A DNA stretch of 64,000 bases from Chitinophagaceae bacterium. Its GTDB lineage: Bacteria > Bacteroidota > Bacteroidia > Chitinophagales > Chitinophagaceae. Every line of letters begins with the position of its first letter. The first letter of the stretch is position 1. Positions 18,698 through 27,632 of the stretch are shown piece after piece. The notes beneath the pieces were generated by a model, which made no database searches, was not told the origin of the DNA, and saw only the letters and a program-made list of their open reading frames with translations. A program made the translations under genes and the position numbers. Where the stretch lies: contig CANGEW010000009.1 in NCBI GenBank assembly GCA_947452965.1, positions 18,433 through 82,432 of the forward strand, given 5' to 3'.

Positions 18698-19105
18698 TTA
18701 AAAAGGTCTGTTTTGTTTTACCCAATCTTTAATATAAGTTGCGATATCTGAGGTAGTTGTTCCTGGTGCGAATAACTTTCCAACTCCTAAATCTTGAAGT
18801 GCTTTCATGTCTTCTTCTGGTATGATACCTCCTCCTGTAATCAAAACATCATTCATCTGTTTTTCTTTCATCAACGCAACAATTTTAGGAAAAACAGTAT
18901 TGTGTGCGCCACTTAAAATACTAACTCCAATAGCGTCCACATCCTCTTGTAATGCCGTATTCACAACGGTTTCGGGTGTTTGACGCAGTCCAGTATAAAT
19001 TACCTCCATACCAGCATCTCTTAATGATGTGGCGATCACTTTGGCCCCACGATCGTGCCCGTCCAATCCAACTTTTGCCACTAACACTCTAATAGGTCGT
19101 TGCAT
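18698..19105 (-). CDS. Cobalamin-binding protein, methylmalonyl-CoA mutase C-terminal type
   Basis: A 135-residue stand-alone B12-binding domain. The cobalamin motif DxHxxG is seen in [18 protein letters not shown] and the GGGIIPEED loop complete the Rossmann-like site. It matches the separate small subunit or C-terminal domain of acyl-CoA mutases. No catalytic mutase subunit is next to it. An mce epimerase gene lies at 36865-37263, so a methylmalonyl-CoA route is likely in this genome. It starts 2 bp after the end of gltX. Confidence 0.85.
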   Translation of the reverse strand: MQRPIRVLVAKVGLDGHDRGAKVIATSLRDAGMEVIYTGLRQTPETVVNTALQEDVDAIGVSILSGAHNTVFPKIVALMKEKQMNDVLITGGGIIPEEDMKALQDLGVGKLFAPGTTTSDIATYIKDWVKQNRPF

Positions 19106-19107
19106 GA

Positions 19108-20643
19108 TTAATTATTTAGTTTCATTAATGTAGCATTAATTCGATGTTTCGTTTCTGCTTTGCCAATTAAATTTGCAATCTCAAAAACAGCAGGACCGAA
19201 TTTACCTCCTACCAACATAATTCTGAACGGAAGCTGTAACTCTCCTGGCTTAATTAACATTTCTGCTGATAGCTGTTTAAATTCGTTTTCAATTGACTGA
19301 AAACTCCAATCTTCAATCCCATCCAGTTTTTCAATAAATCTATTAAAAAAAGTGGATTTATCCATTGTCCATTTAGGCTGAATAGCTTCTAGCTCAACAT
19401 AGTCAGGTTTTTTGAAAAAATAAACTGTTTGAGAATAGAAATCTTCTATTAGCGTGCAACGTTCTTTTACGAGACCAATCAATTTTTTTAAAAATGAATC
19501 ATTGATATCTGAAATATTTTTATTTGTAAGCAAATTCTTAACGATAGGAAGTAAATGATCATCTGAACTTTTTTTTATCCATTCATGATTGAACCACTGT
19601 GCCTTTTCATAATCAAATTTTGCTCCGCTTTTGTGAACTCTTTCTAAAGAAAACTGATCAATCAACTCTTCTAGTGAAAATAGCTCTTGTTCTGTACCGT
19701 TATTCCATCCTAGAATTGCCAATAAATTAACGAAAGCCTCAGGTAAAAAACCTTTTTCCTTAAACCCTTCTGTAAATTCATTATTTCTAGGGTCTATCCA
19801 ATTCATTGCATACACTGGAAATCCAAATTTTGCACCATCTCTTTTGCTTAATTTACCTGCAGGACCAAGTATTAGAGGTAAATGCGCCCATTGTGGCATA
19901 TGATCTAGTCCGAATAAATATTTCCAAAGCAGTATATGAACAGGGGCACTACTTAACCATTCTTCACCGCGAAATGCGTGAGAGATTTTCATTAAATAAT
20001 CGTCCACTACCACTGCTAAATGATAGGTGGGCATACCGTCTGCTTTTAGCAAAACTTTATCATCCACAACATTAGAATCAAAAGACACCTCTTGATGAAT
20101 CATGTCATTAAAACTAATGGTTTCATTCTGAGGAATTTTAATGCGAATCACATAGGGTACCTTCTCACTAAGCATTTTTTTTACATCATCAGGGGATAAT
20201 GTTAATGAGTTTTTCATTTTCATCCTAATAGATGCATCGTATTGTGGAGAAGGGTTCTCATCTGTTTTAAATCGATTCCTCATCTCTTCAAGTTCTGTAG
20301 GTGTGTCAAACGCATAATAAGCATGACCCGCTTCAATTAACTGAAGGGCATATTGTAAATACGTGGACTTACGCTCACTTTGTCTATATGGACCAAATGA
20401 TCCTCCATGTAATGGACTTTCATTTGGTTCTAAGCCACACCAACGTAAACAATCAAAAATGTATTGTTCCGCTCCTTCAACAAATCTAGTTTGATCGGTA
20501 TCCTCAATTCGTACAATAAAATCTCCGTGATGTTTTTTTGCAAAGAGGTAATTATATAGAACAGTTCTTACCCCACCAAGATGGAGTCCGCCTGTTGGAC
20601 TAGGTGCAAATCTTACTCTTACCTTCGATACCTGTTTTTGCAT
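19108..20643 (-). CDS. gltX: Glutamyl-tRNA synthetase
   Basis: Class I aminoacyl-tRNA synthetase charging tRNA-Glu (511 residues). The HIGH-like motif [14 protein letters not shown] is at residues 13-26 and the KMSKS motif appears as [11 protein letters not shown]. It heads a reverse operon with the B12-binding protein, crotonase and fumC at gaps of 2-11 bp, and has the best promoter match on the reverse strand in the window. Confidence 0.97.
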   Translation of the reverse strand: MQKQVSKVRVRFAPSPTGGLHLGGVRTVLYNYLFAKKHHGDFIVRIEDTDQTRFVEGAEQYIFDCLRWCGLEPNESPLHGGSFGPYRQSERKSTYLQYALQLIEAGHAYYAFDTPTELEEMRNRFKTDENPSPQYDASIRMKMKNSLTLSPDDVKKMLSEKVPYVIRIKIPQNETISFNDMIHQEVSFDSNVVDDKVLLKADGMPTYHLAVVVDDYLMKISHAFRGEEWLSSAPVHILLWKYLFGLDHMPQWAHLPLILGPAGKLSKRDGAKFGFPVYAMNWIDPRNNEFTEGFKEKGFLPEAFVNLLAILGWNNGTEQELFSLEELIDQFSLERVHKSGAKFDYEKAQWFNHEWIKKSSDDHLLPIVKNLLTNKNISDINDSFLKKLIGLVKERCTLIEDFYSQTVYFFKKPDYVELEAIQPKWTMDKSTFFNRFIEKLDGIEDWSFQSIENEFKQLSAEMLIKPGELQLPFRIMLVGGKFGPAVFEIANLIGKAETKHRINATLMKLNN

Positions 20644-20677
20644 AAATCAATTTTTAATAACTACCTGTTGAAGGCTG

Positions 20678-20710
20678 CAAAGATAAGTTTAGGCGAGCCT
20701 AAATGACAAA
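20678..20710 (-). promoter_or_regulatory. Promoter of the gltX operon
   Basis: On the reverse strand TTTG (20707-20710) and TATCTTTG (20678-20685) are 21 bp apart, an exact match to the Bacteroidota -33/-7 consensus. The gltX ATG lies about 35 bp beyond the -7 box. Confidence 0.7.
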
Positions 20711-20736
20711 AAAGTTACTTGAAATGTGAATCATTA

Positions 20737-21456
20737 TCAAAACAATTTGTTGATACTAATAGCTGATTCCAAAGCCAATTCAATCATTGGATTTAGGGAA
20801 CGCTCTCTAGCATCGGCAGAAATCTGTTGATGGGTAGGGATCACATCGGAAATAGTCAATAAAGTAGCCGCCATTTTACCTAAGTGCTGTGCATTAGCAA
20901 ACAAAGCAAATGCTTCCATTTCTACAGCCAAACAATTATGGTCTTGTGCAACTTTTGGAACGCCCGGAATGCTCCTATAAAAAATATCACTTGAGTGAAT
21001 ATTGCCAGAAATAAGCGGCATATTTAAATTTGCACTTGTAGTATTAATAATATCATAAGCAGGTCCTTGATGCATGATTGTTTCTCCATCAATTCCGAAA
21101 GCATATTTTGCATAGGTAGATTCGCTACAAGCAATGTCTGTGTTAATGAGATCATACAAATTGGTAGATTCTAAATATCCTCCTGCCGTTCCAATGCGAA
21201 TAATACAATCCACATCATATTCATTATAAAGCTCATAAGAATAGATCCCTATAGATGGACATCCCATTCCGCTTGCGCCAATTGTTACTCGGATGCCTTT
21301 ATATAAGCCTGTATAATAAAAAACATTTCTAGTTTGACTTACCAATTGAATATCTGATAAATTATTCTCGGCAATATATTTAGCTCTTAATGGATCGCCT
21401 GGCATCAAAACGATAGGCGCAATGTCTCCTTTTTGGGCACTAATGTGTACACTCAT
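20737..21456 (-). CDS. deoD: Purine nucleoside phosphorylase, DeoD type
   Basis: Phosphorolysis of purine nucleosides for base salvage. A 239-residue hexameric-type PNP: VLMPGDPLRAKYIA at the phosphate site, GASGMGCPSIGIYS, RIGTAGG, and VEMEAFALFANA with the base/ribose contacts. The TISDVI segment carries the catalytic Asp of the DeoD subfamily. It is downstream of a lipoprotein terminator and appears to be transcribed alone. It complements ade and upp in nucleobase salvage. Confidence 0.95.
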   Translation of the reverse strand: MSVHISAQKGDIAPIVLMPGDPLRAKYIAENNLSDIQLVSQTRNVFYYTGLYKGIRVTIGASGMGCPSIGIYSYELYNEYDVDCIIRIGTAGGYLESTNLYDLINTDIACSESTYAKYAFGIDGETIMHQGPAYDIINTTSANLNMPLISGNIHSSDIFYRSIPGVPKVAQDHNCLAVEMEAFALFANAQHLGKMAATLLTISDVIPTHQQISADARERSLNPMIELALESAISINKLF

Positions 21457-21484
21457 GTTACTTAGGTGGTTTTTATTTCAAATA

Positions 21485-21516
21485 CGAATGTAAGGTAAAA
21501 AATAAAAATGCCACAA
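21485..21516 (-). promoter_or_regulatory. Candidate promoter for deoD
   Basis: Reverse strand TTG (21514-21516) and TACATTCG (21485-21492), 21 bp apart, resemble the -33/-7 pair; the -7 has one mismatch. The upstream half overlaps the terminator hairpin of the lipoprotein gene. Confidence 0.35.
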
Positions 21517-21535
21517 TCGAATTGATTGTGGCATT
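21507..21535 (-). terminator. Terminator of the lipoprotein gene at 21553-22371
   Basis: A perfect 12-bp stem (AATGCCACAATC at 21507-21518, GATTGTGGCATT at 21524-21535) with a 5-nt loop. On the reverse strand it is followed by TTTTATTTTTT. Confidence 0.85.
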
Positions 21536-21552
21536 CAATTAATAAATGAATA

Positions 21553-22371
21553 TCATAGTAAAGTGATGGTTCTTGGAGAGCCGCCATCAATTGAAATGGT
21601 TGCCGTACTATCACAAACCCCGGTCCCATAGTCTAAAAGTGCGTTATGATTAGTACCGATGTAATTGATTGTACCGCTTACGATTCTTGGGCATCCAACT
21701 ATTTTATGAAGAGGAGAGATGATTTGAGATACAAAAGTGTTACCCGAAGAATTAGTAACAGATCCAGCTCCAGTAATTACATACTCTGTTGGAGAAGGAA
21801 CTCCCTTTTGGACTACTGTCTTGCTACCACTGTGTAACCAGTAATTTCCATTGGGAGAGGTTATTTTTCCAGTATCCACTCTTCTTGTCCAGACAACTGA
21901 ATCTGAATTTCTTGATATACAATTCCAAGTTATTTTACCCTGTCTGTGGTAACCATTTACATAATAATTATCAAATGTCATGATTGCTGAGTCTCCGACA
22001 CGCCTTGCGTAGCCATCAATCTGAATATGAACAATACCCTTTCTTTGGATATTGAATGAGTCAGTACAAACATTACCAAAATCAATTGTAACAACTCTAT
22101 GTGGGAAGGTGCCAGATACAGTTTTTATTGCGCAACCGGGTAAGCCGTAATCAATATTAGCTACAATTGTTTTACCTTCTAAAAAAGAATTATCCAAACT
22201 ATTGAGCACATCGTTATCGTTTTGCACTAATACTTCTGTTGTGCCATGCTTAGAAGCCGCATCAAATATTGTGTCATCTGATGAATCTACCGCAGTATTT
22301 TTTTTACAAGAACCGAGACAGAAAACTACAGTAACTGCAAATAATAAACTTACTATGTTTTTTGTATTCAT
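21553..22371 (-). CDS. Hypothetical lipoprotein
   Basis: A 272-residue lipoprotein that I cannot assign. The leader (MNTKNIVSLLFAVTVVFCLGSC) ends in a lipobox with the Cys in LGSCKK. The body is rich in beta-strand patterns, with several cysteines (PGCAIKTV, NVCTDSF, VGCPRIVSG, GVCDSTATI) that could form disulfides. The recurring wording (fxxRVVTIDFGNVC, then DYGTGVCDSTATISIDGG) suggests two related halves. It has its own promoter and a strong terminator, so it is a real monocistronic gene. Homologues of this style are common but uncharacterised in Bacteroidota. Confidence 0.75.
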   Translation of the reverse strand: MNTKNIVSLLFAVTVVFCLGSCKKNTAVDSSDDTIFDAASKHGTTEVLVQNDNDVLNSLDNSFLEGKTIVANIDYGLPGCAIKTVSGTFPHRVVTIDFGNVCTDSFNIQRKGIVHIQIDGYARRVGDSAIMTFDNYYVNGYHRQGKITWNCISRNSDSVVWTRRVDTGKITSPNGNYWLHSGSKTVVQKGVPSPTEYVITGAGSVTNSSGNTFVSQIISPLHKIVGCPRIVSGTINYIGTNHNALLDYGTGVCDSTATISIDGGSPRTITLL

Positions 22372-22399
22372 AATGATTAATTTTGTTTGAAAGACTTTT

Positions 22400-22428
22400 T
22401 AAAGATATAAAAGTTTAATTTAACCAAA
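22400..22428 (-). promoter_or_regulatory. Candidate promoter for the lipoprotein at 21553-22371
   Basis: Reverse strand TTTG (22425-22428) and TATCTTTA (22400-22407) with a 17-bp spacer; the -7 has one mismatch. It shares the 61-bp divergent region with the deacetylase gene. Confidence 0.45.
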
Positions 22429-22432
22429 AACA

Positions 22433-23062
22433 ATGAGTCAGTTATATTTTGTTAAAACGCCTTTTTGGTTGAAATGGATATATCAAGATTGTATATGGAA
22501 GTTCTCTAAAAAATCAAATGCCATTTATTTGACATTTGATGACGGACCACACCCTATCGCAACTCCATTTGTATTAGAAGAACTTAAGAAACATAATGCG
22601 AAAGCCACTTTTTTTTGTATTGGAAAAAACGTTGTATTATATCCAGAAATTTACAAAAGAATTATTGAGGAAGGTCATTCAGTTGGCAATCATACCTATC
22701 ATCACTTAAACGGATGGAAAACCAAAGATGATGTTTATATGAATGATATATATCAGGCAAAACTAATAATCGACAGCAATTTATTTAGACCCCCATATGG
22801 AAGAATAAGTCGGTTTCAATTAGCTCTTTTGAAAAAGTTGAAATTTAATTTGAAGCCCATTATGTGGAGTATATTAAGTGGTGATTTTGACCATTCTATA
22901 ACAAAGGAAACCTGTGCTCAAAACGTAATTAAAAAAAGCAAATTCGGTGATATCATAGTATTTCATGATAGCGAAAAAGCTTTTGAAAAAATGTCATATG
23001 CGCTACCAAGAGTATTGACACATTTTTCTAAACAACAATTTGAGTTTAAAAAAATCGCATAA
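22433..23062 (+). CDS. Polysaccharide deacetylase family protein (NodB domain)
   Basis: A 209-residue NodB homology domain. The metal and catalytic motifs are complete: TFDDGPHP (Asp-Asp), HSVGNHTYHH (the two His ligands), and RPPYGR, with a late DIIVFHDSEKA motif carrying the final His. Such enzymes remove N- or O-acetyl groups from peptidoglycan or other glycans. No signal peptide is obvious, though residues 10-25 are hydrophobic. It is followed by tatD and murF in the same direction with small gaps. Confidence 0.9.
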   Translation: MSQLYFVKTPFWLKWIYQDCIWKFSKKSNAIYLTFDDGPHPIATPFVLEELKKHNAKATFFCIGKNVVLYPEIYKRIIEEGHSVGNHTYHHLNGWKTKDDVYMNDIYQAKLIIDSNLFRPPYGRISRFQLALLKKLKFNLKPIMWSILSGDFDHSITKETCAQNVIKKSKFGDIIVFHDSEKAFEKMSYALPRVLTHFSKQQFEFKKIA

Positions 23063-23069
23063 AAAAATA

Positions 23070-23840
23070 ATGCTAGTAGATACACATTGTCATTTATACT
23101 TAAAAGAATTTGAAAAAGACATTGCCGACTATATATTACGGGCAAAAACAAATCAAATTGAAAAAATTTATTTGCCTGCTATTAATAGCGAAACAACGGA
23201 GCAACTACTTTTATTAGAAAAAAAATATCCGGAAATTTGCATGGCTATGATGGGGCTACATCCTTGTTATGTAAAAGAAAATCATAAAGAGGAATTAAAA
23301 AAAGTTGAGGAATTATTCGAAACAAGAAATTTTGTTGCTGTAGGAGAATGCGGGCTTGATTTCTATTGGGATAGCAGTTTTTCTAAAGAACAATATTATG
23401 CATTGGAGCAGCAACTTGAATGGGCGCTTCATTATTCAATTCCAATTATTTTACATACCAGAAATGCAACTCAACAAACTATTGACATAATTAAACCACA
23501 TATTGCCAAAGGATTGAGGGGCGTTTTTCATTGTTTTGGAGGGACATTACGTGAAGCAAACGAAATTACCGACATGAATTTTTATTTAGGAATTGGAGGA
23601 GTTGCCACCTATAAAAACGCGGGATTGGATAAAGTTTTAAAAGATATTAGTATACACCATATCGTACTTGAAACAGATGCGCCTTATTTAAGTCCAGTTC
23701 CACATAGAGGGAAACAAAACGAGCCAAGTTATTTGAAAATCATTGCAGAAAAATTGTCCGATATAAAAGATTGTAGCTTTGAAGAAGTTTCTGTTGTCAC
23801 ATCTAATAACGCAAAAAAACTATTTTCTAAATACCAGTAA
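23070..23840 (+). CDS. TatD family metal-dependent hydrolase
   Basis: A 256-residue TatD-family phosphoesterase/DNase. The metal motifs are in place: DTHCHLYL at the start, GLHP, GECGLDFYW with Glu, HTRNA, HCFGG and ETDAPYLSP. The ATG at 23070 starts just before the DTHCHL motif, as in homologues; an in-frame codon at 23040 would lie inside the deacetylase gene. It starts 7 bp after that gene's stop. Members act on DNA ends or as quality-control nucleases. Confidence 0.93.
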   Translation: MLVDTHCHLYLKEFEKDIADYILRAKTNQIEKIYLPAINSETTEQLLLLEKKYPEICMAMMGLHPCYVKENHKEELKKVEELFETRNFVAVGECGLDFYWDSSFSKEQYYALEQQLEWALHYSIPIILHTRNATQQTIDIIKPHIAKGLRGVFHCFGGTLREANEITDMNFYLGIGGVATYKNAGLDKVLKDISIHHIVLETDAPYLSPVPHRGKQNEPSYLKIIAEKLSDIKDCSFEEVSVVTSNNAKKLFSKYQ

Positions 23841-23866
23841 TCACTTTTACATAAACCTTGTAACTC

Positions 23867-25150
23867 ATGAATATAAATCAACTATATAGTATTTATCTAG
23901 AATATCCATCTGTGCAAACAGATACTAGAAAAATAAAAAAAGGAGATTTGTTTTTTGCTTTAAAAGGACCCAATTTCAATGGAAATCATTACGCAAAGAA
24001 AGCATTAGATGCAGGTGCGGCCTATTGTATAGTAGATGAAGTTATTGATTTTACAGACGAAAGATTAATACAAGTGGGCGATGTACTTCATACACTTCAA
24101 TCATTAGCTAAAAAGCACAGAGAACAATTTACCATTCCATTTATAGCTATCACTGGTAGTAATGGTAAAACAACAACCAAAGAGTTGATTCATGCAGTAC
24201 TCTCTTCTACTTATATTACCTATACTACTGAAGGCAATTTAAACAATCATATTGGTGTGCCACTAACGATTCTAAAAATTAGAAATGATGCCGACTTTGC
24301 GGTTATTGAAATGGGGGCCAATCATCAAAAAGAAATTGAGAGCTATTGTGAATATGCTATGCCTACACATGGTTTAATTACTAATTGTGGCAAAGCTCAT
24401 TTGGAAGGATTTGGGGGAGAAGAAGGCGTTAAAAAAGGCAAAGGAGAATTGTTTGAATATTTAAAAAATAATAACGGTGTCATTTTCGCATATAAAGACT
24501 ATGATTATTTACTGAAAATGAGTGGTGGACATGATAAGATTATTTATTACAGCTCCCATTCTGCTGATGCAGCCATCACAGGAAACATATTAAAAGACGA
24601 TACTTTTTTAGAAGTTACAATTTCGAAAGGATGTGAAATAAAGAGTATTAAAACAAATTTAGTTGGAGGATATAATTTACCAAATGTGCTGGCGGCTGTT
24701 ACCATTGGAGCAACCTTTAATGTTACGGCTGATAACATTCAGTCGGCTTTAGAAAGCTACATGCCCTCCAATAGTCGTTCACAATTAGTGCGAGTAAATT
24801 CTAACGAAATAATTCTAGACGCTTATAATGCTAATCCAAGCAGCATGAAATTAGCAATTGAAAATTTTGCAAAAATGCCTGGAACAGAAAAAATTCTTAT
24901 GATTGGAGGCATGATGGAATTAGGAGAAGAAAGCGAAGAAGAACACAATAAAATAATAGCATTGATTGATGAATTTATATGGAAAAAAGTGATTCTGGTA
25001 GGTGAGCAGTTTCAGAAAATTCATAAAAATCATTTACACTTCACAAATTCAACCGAAGCAAGAAATTGGTTTGTAAATGAGCATTTATCAAATGTGCAGA
25101 TACTTATCAAAGGATCAAGGAGTATGCAAATGGAAAAAATCTTAGATTGA
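23867..25150 (+). CDS. murF: UDP-N-acetylmuramoyl-tripeptide--D-alanyl-D-alanine ligase
   Basis: Adds D-Ala-D-Ala to the UDP-MurNAc tripeptide, the last cytoplasmic step of peptidoglycan precursor assembly. 427 residues. The ATP loop [12 protein letters not shown] is at residues 95-106; [21 protein letters not shown] and the KKGKGELF segment (site of the carbamylated lysine) follow, and [10 protein letters not shown] marks the C-terminal domain. A second MurF-like domain lies in the murF-alr fusion at 27633-30110; this stand-alone copy has the intact signature. Confidence 0.94.
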   Translation: MNINQLYSIYLEYPSVQTDTRKIKKGDLFFALKGPNFNGNHYAKKALDAGAAYCIVDEVIDFTDERLIQVGDVLHTLQSLAKKHREQFTIPFIAITGSNGKTTTKELIHAVLSSTYITYTTEGNLNNHIGVPLTILKIRNDADFAVIEMGANHQKEIESYCEYAMPTHGLITNCGKAHLEGFGGEEGVKKGKGELFEYLKNNNGVIFAYKDYDYLLKMSGGHDKIIYYSSHSADAAITGNILKDDTFLEVTISKGCEIKSIKTNLVGGYNLPNVLAAVTIGATFNVTADNIQSALESYMPSNSRSQLVRVNSNEIILDAYNANPSSMKLAIENFAKMPGTEKILMIGGMMELGEESEEEHNKIIALIDEFIWKKVILVGEQFQKIHKNHLHFTNSTEARNWFVNEHLSNVQILIKGSRSMQMEKILD

Positions 25151-25173
25151 TTTTATTATCATTACAAAAGTGT

Positions 25174-25181
25174 TACTTTTG
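25174..25181 (+). promoter_or_regulatory. Promoter -7 element of tRNA-Ser
   Basis: TACTTTTG matches TAnnTTTG exactly, 15 bp before the tRNA 5' end. A TTTT lies 19 bp upstream as a weak -33 box. Confidence 0.6.
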
Positions 25182-25196
25182 CCTTCCAAATTTTTT

Positions 25197-25283
25197 GGAG
25201 AGTTGTCCGAGTGGTTGAAGGAGCACGCCTGGAAAGTGTGTATATGGGAAACTGTATCGAGGGTTCGAATCCCTCACTCTCCG
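25197..25283 (+). tRNA. tRNA-Ser (anticodon GGA)
   Basis: An 87-nt cloverleaf with a long variable arm, as expected for serine. The acceptor stem pairs GGAGAGT (25197-25203) with ACTCTCC (25276-25282), with discriminator G at 25283; CCA is not encoded. The anticodon arm pairs CACGC with GTGTG around the loop CTGGAAA, placing anticodon GGA at 25231-25233. The T arm reads GGGTTCGAATCCC. It decodes UCC and UCU. Confidence 0.97.
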
Positions 25284-25312
25284 CAAAAAATCAGACGAAA
25301 ATGTTTCCTGAA

Positions 25313-26794
25313 CTATCTTACAGGAACATCGAAATATCCCATGGATATATAAATAGTGTCTCCGTTACTATTTCTTACTGGACCTTCAAAAGTTCCCACA
25401 CATCTTGTAGCTGAAAGGCTTGAAATGGTAATAGTAAAAGCAGGTGTTTGAGTCTGACCCGCAATTGTAGCTGCAGCCCAATTCATACTTGAACCATCAT
25501 AATAATTACAACTAACAATTGTTGGAGATTGATTGATCGTATATGGAAAATTAGATACAATACTTCCAGATGTATTAATCTGTAAATGCAATGATGGATT
25601 AATGGTAGTCGTCAATGCGCCGTCTACACTTAAAATTGGATTACCTAAATTAACAAATCCTGCAGAAGCATCTACATTAAAATGAGTTGGGACACCATTC
25701 ATATTACATTCAATATATTTTCCATTTACATTTACTGGAAAACTGCAATTAACTTGACTACTATTTACATAAGGATAGAAATTAAATGAAGCGTGTGATC
25801 CATTTAGGGGTGTGCCGCTTGCAAAAAGTCGAACAGGCTGATTACCGATACTCGTAAAAATTCCAGCAGCTGAAAAAGAAATTCCATTTATTGTATCGGT
25901 AACAATGTTATATGTGCCTGTGTCAGTGACATTTACATAAATTGTTACGTAATTACTTGGATCTATAGGAACTTCAGATGTATAAATACCGGACACAACT
26001 GAATTTTGAGAACAATTAATTGTATAAACAGCAGGAAGATGGGGTTTTTCAAAAACAACTGATAATCCACATTGAGAACTACCCGCAGTAACTGGAAAAT
26101 AATAATTACCAAAATTTAATGGAATCCCAGTTCCAACTAATGTGATTGTATTGGCACCTAAAGTATTCAATACGCCAGAGCCAGAAAAACTAACTCCATT
26201 TAATGTATCTGTGTGGATAATATACGCCCCAATAGTTGTAACATTTACAGATAAATTTACTGTATTGATTGTATTAAGGGCTTGTCCTTGCATAAAAATT
26301 GCATTCGGATTTATGGTAACTCCCGAACAAGTGTTAGGATCTCCATTCAGCGTAAAAATCGCATTGGTTGTTGCTACGCTATCTCTTACTTGAACACCTA
26401 ACATGCAATGACTATCATTATAGTAAATATTGAAATAATCTACCACTCCTGCCATTGAAGGAATTCCAAAAGCTTTCAATCTTACCGATTGTATACCTGT
26501 ATTATAAAAAACCCCATCCGAAAAAAAAGAATAGCCATGTACGGTGTCTGATTTTATGAGATAAGCGCCTACTTCAGTTACATTTACTAAAACGTCAATA
26601 TAATTGTAGTTTCCGTCCAGCGAGAGCCCTTTTGAATAAATTCCATGAACAGAATCACCAAGGCAATCATTATAAGCATTAGCCTTTAAAGAGCCTTTTG
26701 AAGGTTCGGTATAATCAAAATACAATTCTTTTTGACAGGAAGTGAATAAAGAAAAAAAGCAAATGCAAGCAATAAAGTAAGCAATGAGTTTCAT
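25313..26794 (-). CDS. Lipoprotein with three tandem beta-rich repeats
   Basis: A 493-residue lipoprotein of unknown function. The leader ends in LFTSC with the lipidated Cys. Three repeats of about 110 residues follow, each containing the pattern VNVT..G.Y.I..DT..G.SF...G.....G and ending in G.P (first about residue 68, then about 178 and 284). Each repeat is preceded by a segment with a conserved Cys. The last 130 residues form a different beta-rich domain (FPYTINQSPT, WAAATIAGQTQTPAFTI). Such repeats occur in large surface proteins of Chitinophagaceae. It lies 24 bp after lspA. Confidence 0.75.
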   Translation of the reverse strand: MKLIAYFIACICFFSLFTSCQKELYFDYTEPSKGSLKANAYNDCLGDSVHGIYSKGLSLDGNYNYIDVLVNVTEVGAYLIKSDTVHGYSFFSDGVFYNTGIQSVRLKAFGIPSMAGVVDYFNIYYNDSHCMLGVQVRDSVATTNAIFTLNGDPNTCSGVTINPNAIFMQGQALNTINTVNLSVNVTTIGAYIIHTDTLNGVSFSGSGVLNTLGANTITLVGTGIPLNFGNYYFPVTAGSSQCGLSVVFEKPHLPAVYTINCSQNSVVSGIYTSEVPIDPSNYVTIYVNVTDTGTYNIVTDTINGISFSAAGIFTSIGNQPVRLFASGTPLNGSHASFNFYPYVNSSQVNCSFPVNVNGKYIECNMNGVPTHFNVDASAGFVNLGNPILSVDGALTTTINPSLHLQINTSGSIVSNFPYTINQSPTIVSCNYYDGSSMNWAAATIAGQTQTPAFTITISSLSATRCVGTFEGPVRNSNGDTIYISMGYFDVPVR

Positions 26795-26818
26795 TGATGA
26801 TAGAATTAAAAAATGAAA

Positions 26819-27502
26819 TTATAATTCCTGGTTAACAGAATCAGCTGGAGTGGTTATTTCTTGAACCGATTCTTTCTTATTAAAAAAAGATTTATTAAAA
26901 ACAAAAATACTAATGACGCCTCCACTGATTGCTGTATCAGCGATATTAAAAATAGGTCTAAAAAACTCGAACTGCTCTCCACCCCAAACAGGAATCCATG
27001 AAGGAAAGGTTCCTTTTATTATAGGAAAATATAACATATCTACTACATTGCCATGTAAGAATTGACCATACCCTTTTGAAGAAAGTGAAGCTAGGCCATA
27101 GTATCCTGCATAATCTCCCATCATATTATTAAAAACCATGCCTTTGTCAAATATCAGTCCATAAAAACAGCTGTCAATTAAATTTCCTAACGCTCCAGCA
27201 AAAATCAAAGATGCGCAAAAGATAAATCCATTATGATATTTCTCTTTGATGATTTTATTTAAGTAAAAAACTCCGTATATCACCGCTACTAATCTAAACA
27301 CAGTCAATGCTAATTTACCAAAATTTCCTCCAAACTTCCATCCATAAGCCATGCCAGGATTTTCTACAAAATACAAATAAAACCAATGGCCAAAAACATT
27401 TCTTATTGAATTCAAATCAAAATGAAGTTTTACATAAAATTTCAACGTTTGATCCAATAGTACCACAAAAAAAATCACCCAAAAAACATGTATTTTTTTC
27501 AT
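26819..27502 (-). CDS. lspA: Lipoprotein signal peptidase (signal peptidase II)
   Basis: LspA cleaves lipoprotein leaders in front of the diacylglyceryl cysteine. The 227-residue length is the longer Bacteroidota form. Four membrane segments are visible, and the two catalytic aspartates fall in HGNVVDML (Asp155) and FNIADTAI (Asp189). The conserved VENPGMAYG (family VxNxGxAFG) and GALGNLID motifs are present. The next gene downstream is itself a lipoprotein. The C-terminal tail is longer than in proteobacteria. Confidence 0.95.
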   Translation of the reverse strand: MKKIHVFWVIFFVVLLDQTLKFYVKLHFDLNSIRNVFGHWFYLYFVENPGMAYGWKFGGNFGKLALTVFRLVAVIYGVFYLNKIIKEKYHNGFIFCASLIFAGALGNLIDSCFYGLIFDKGMVFNNMMGDYAGYYGLASLSSKGYGQFLHGNVVDMLYFPIIKGTFPSWIPVWGGEQFEFFRPIFNIADTAISGGVISIFVFNKSFFNKKESVQEITTPADSVNQEL

Positions 27503-27557
27503 CCTAAATTTGGATTTGAGATTAAAAAAGAAAAGTCTTTTTTTTAAATTAACGACA

Positions 27558-27565
27558 CAAAGTTA
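27558..27565 (-). promoter_or_regulatory. Candidate -7 element for lspA
   Basis: Reverse strand TAACTTTG, an exact TAnnTTTG, about 55 bp before the lspA ATG. No good -33 box at the right spacing. Confidence 0.4.
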
Positions 27566-27632
27566 AACGGAAACATCAAAGAGAAGTATATTTTTTTCAA
27601 TTAAACTAATTAAATATTGTTAAACAATTTCT

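Noticed and set aside
25197..25330. tRNA-Ser as an attachment site for an island
   Set aside because: No integrase or duplicated tRNA end lies nearby; flanking genes are ordinary lipoprotein and murF.
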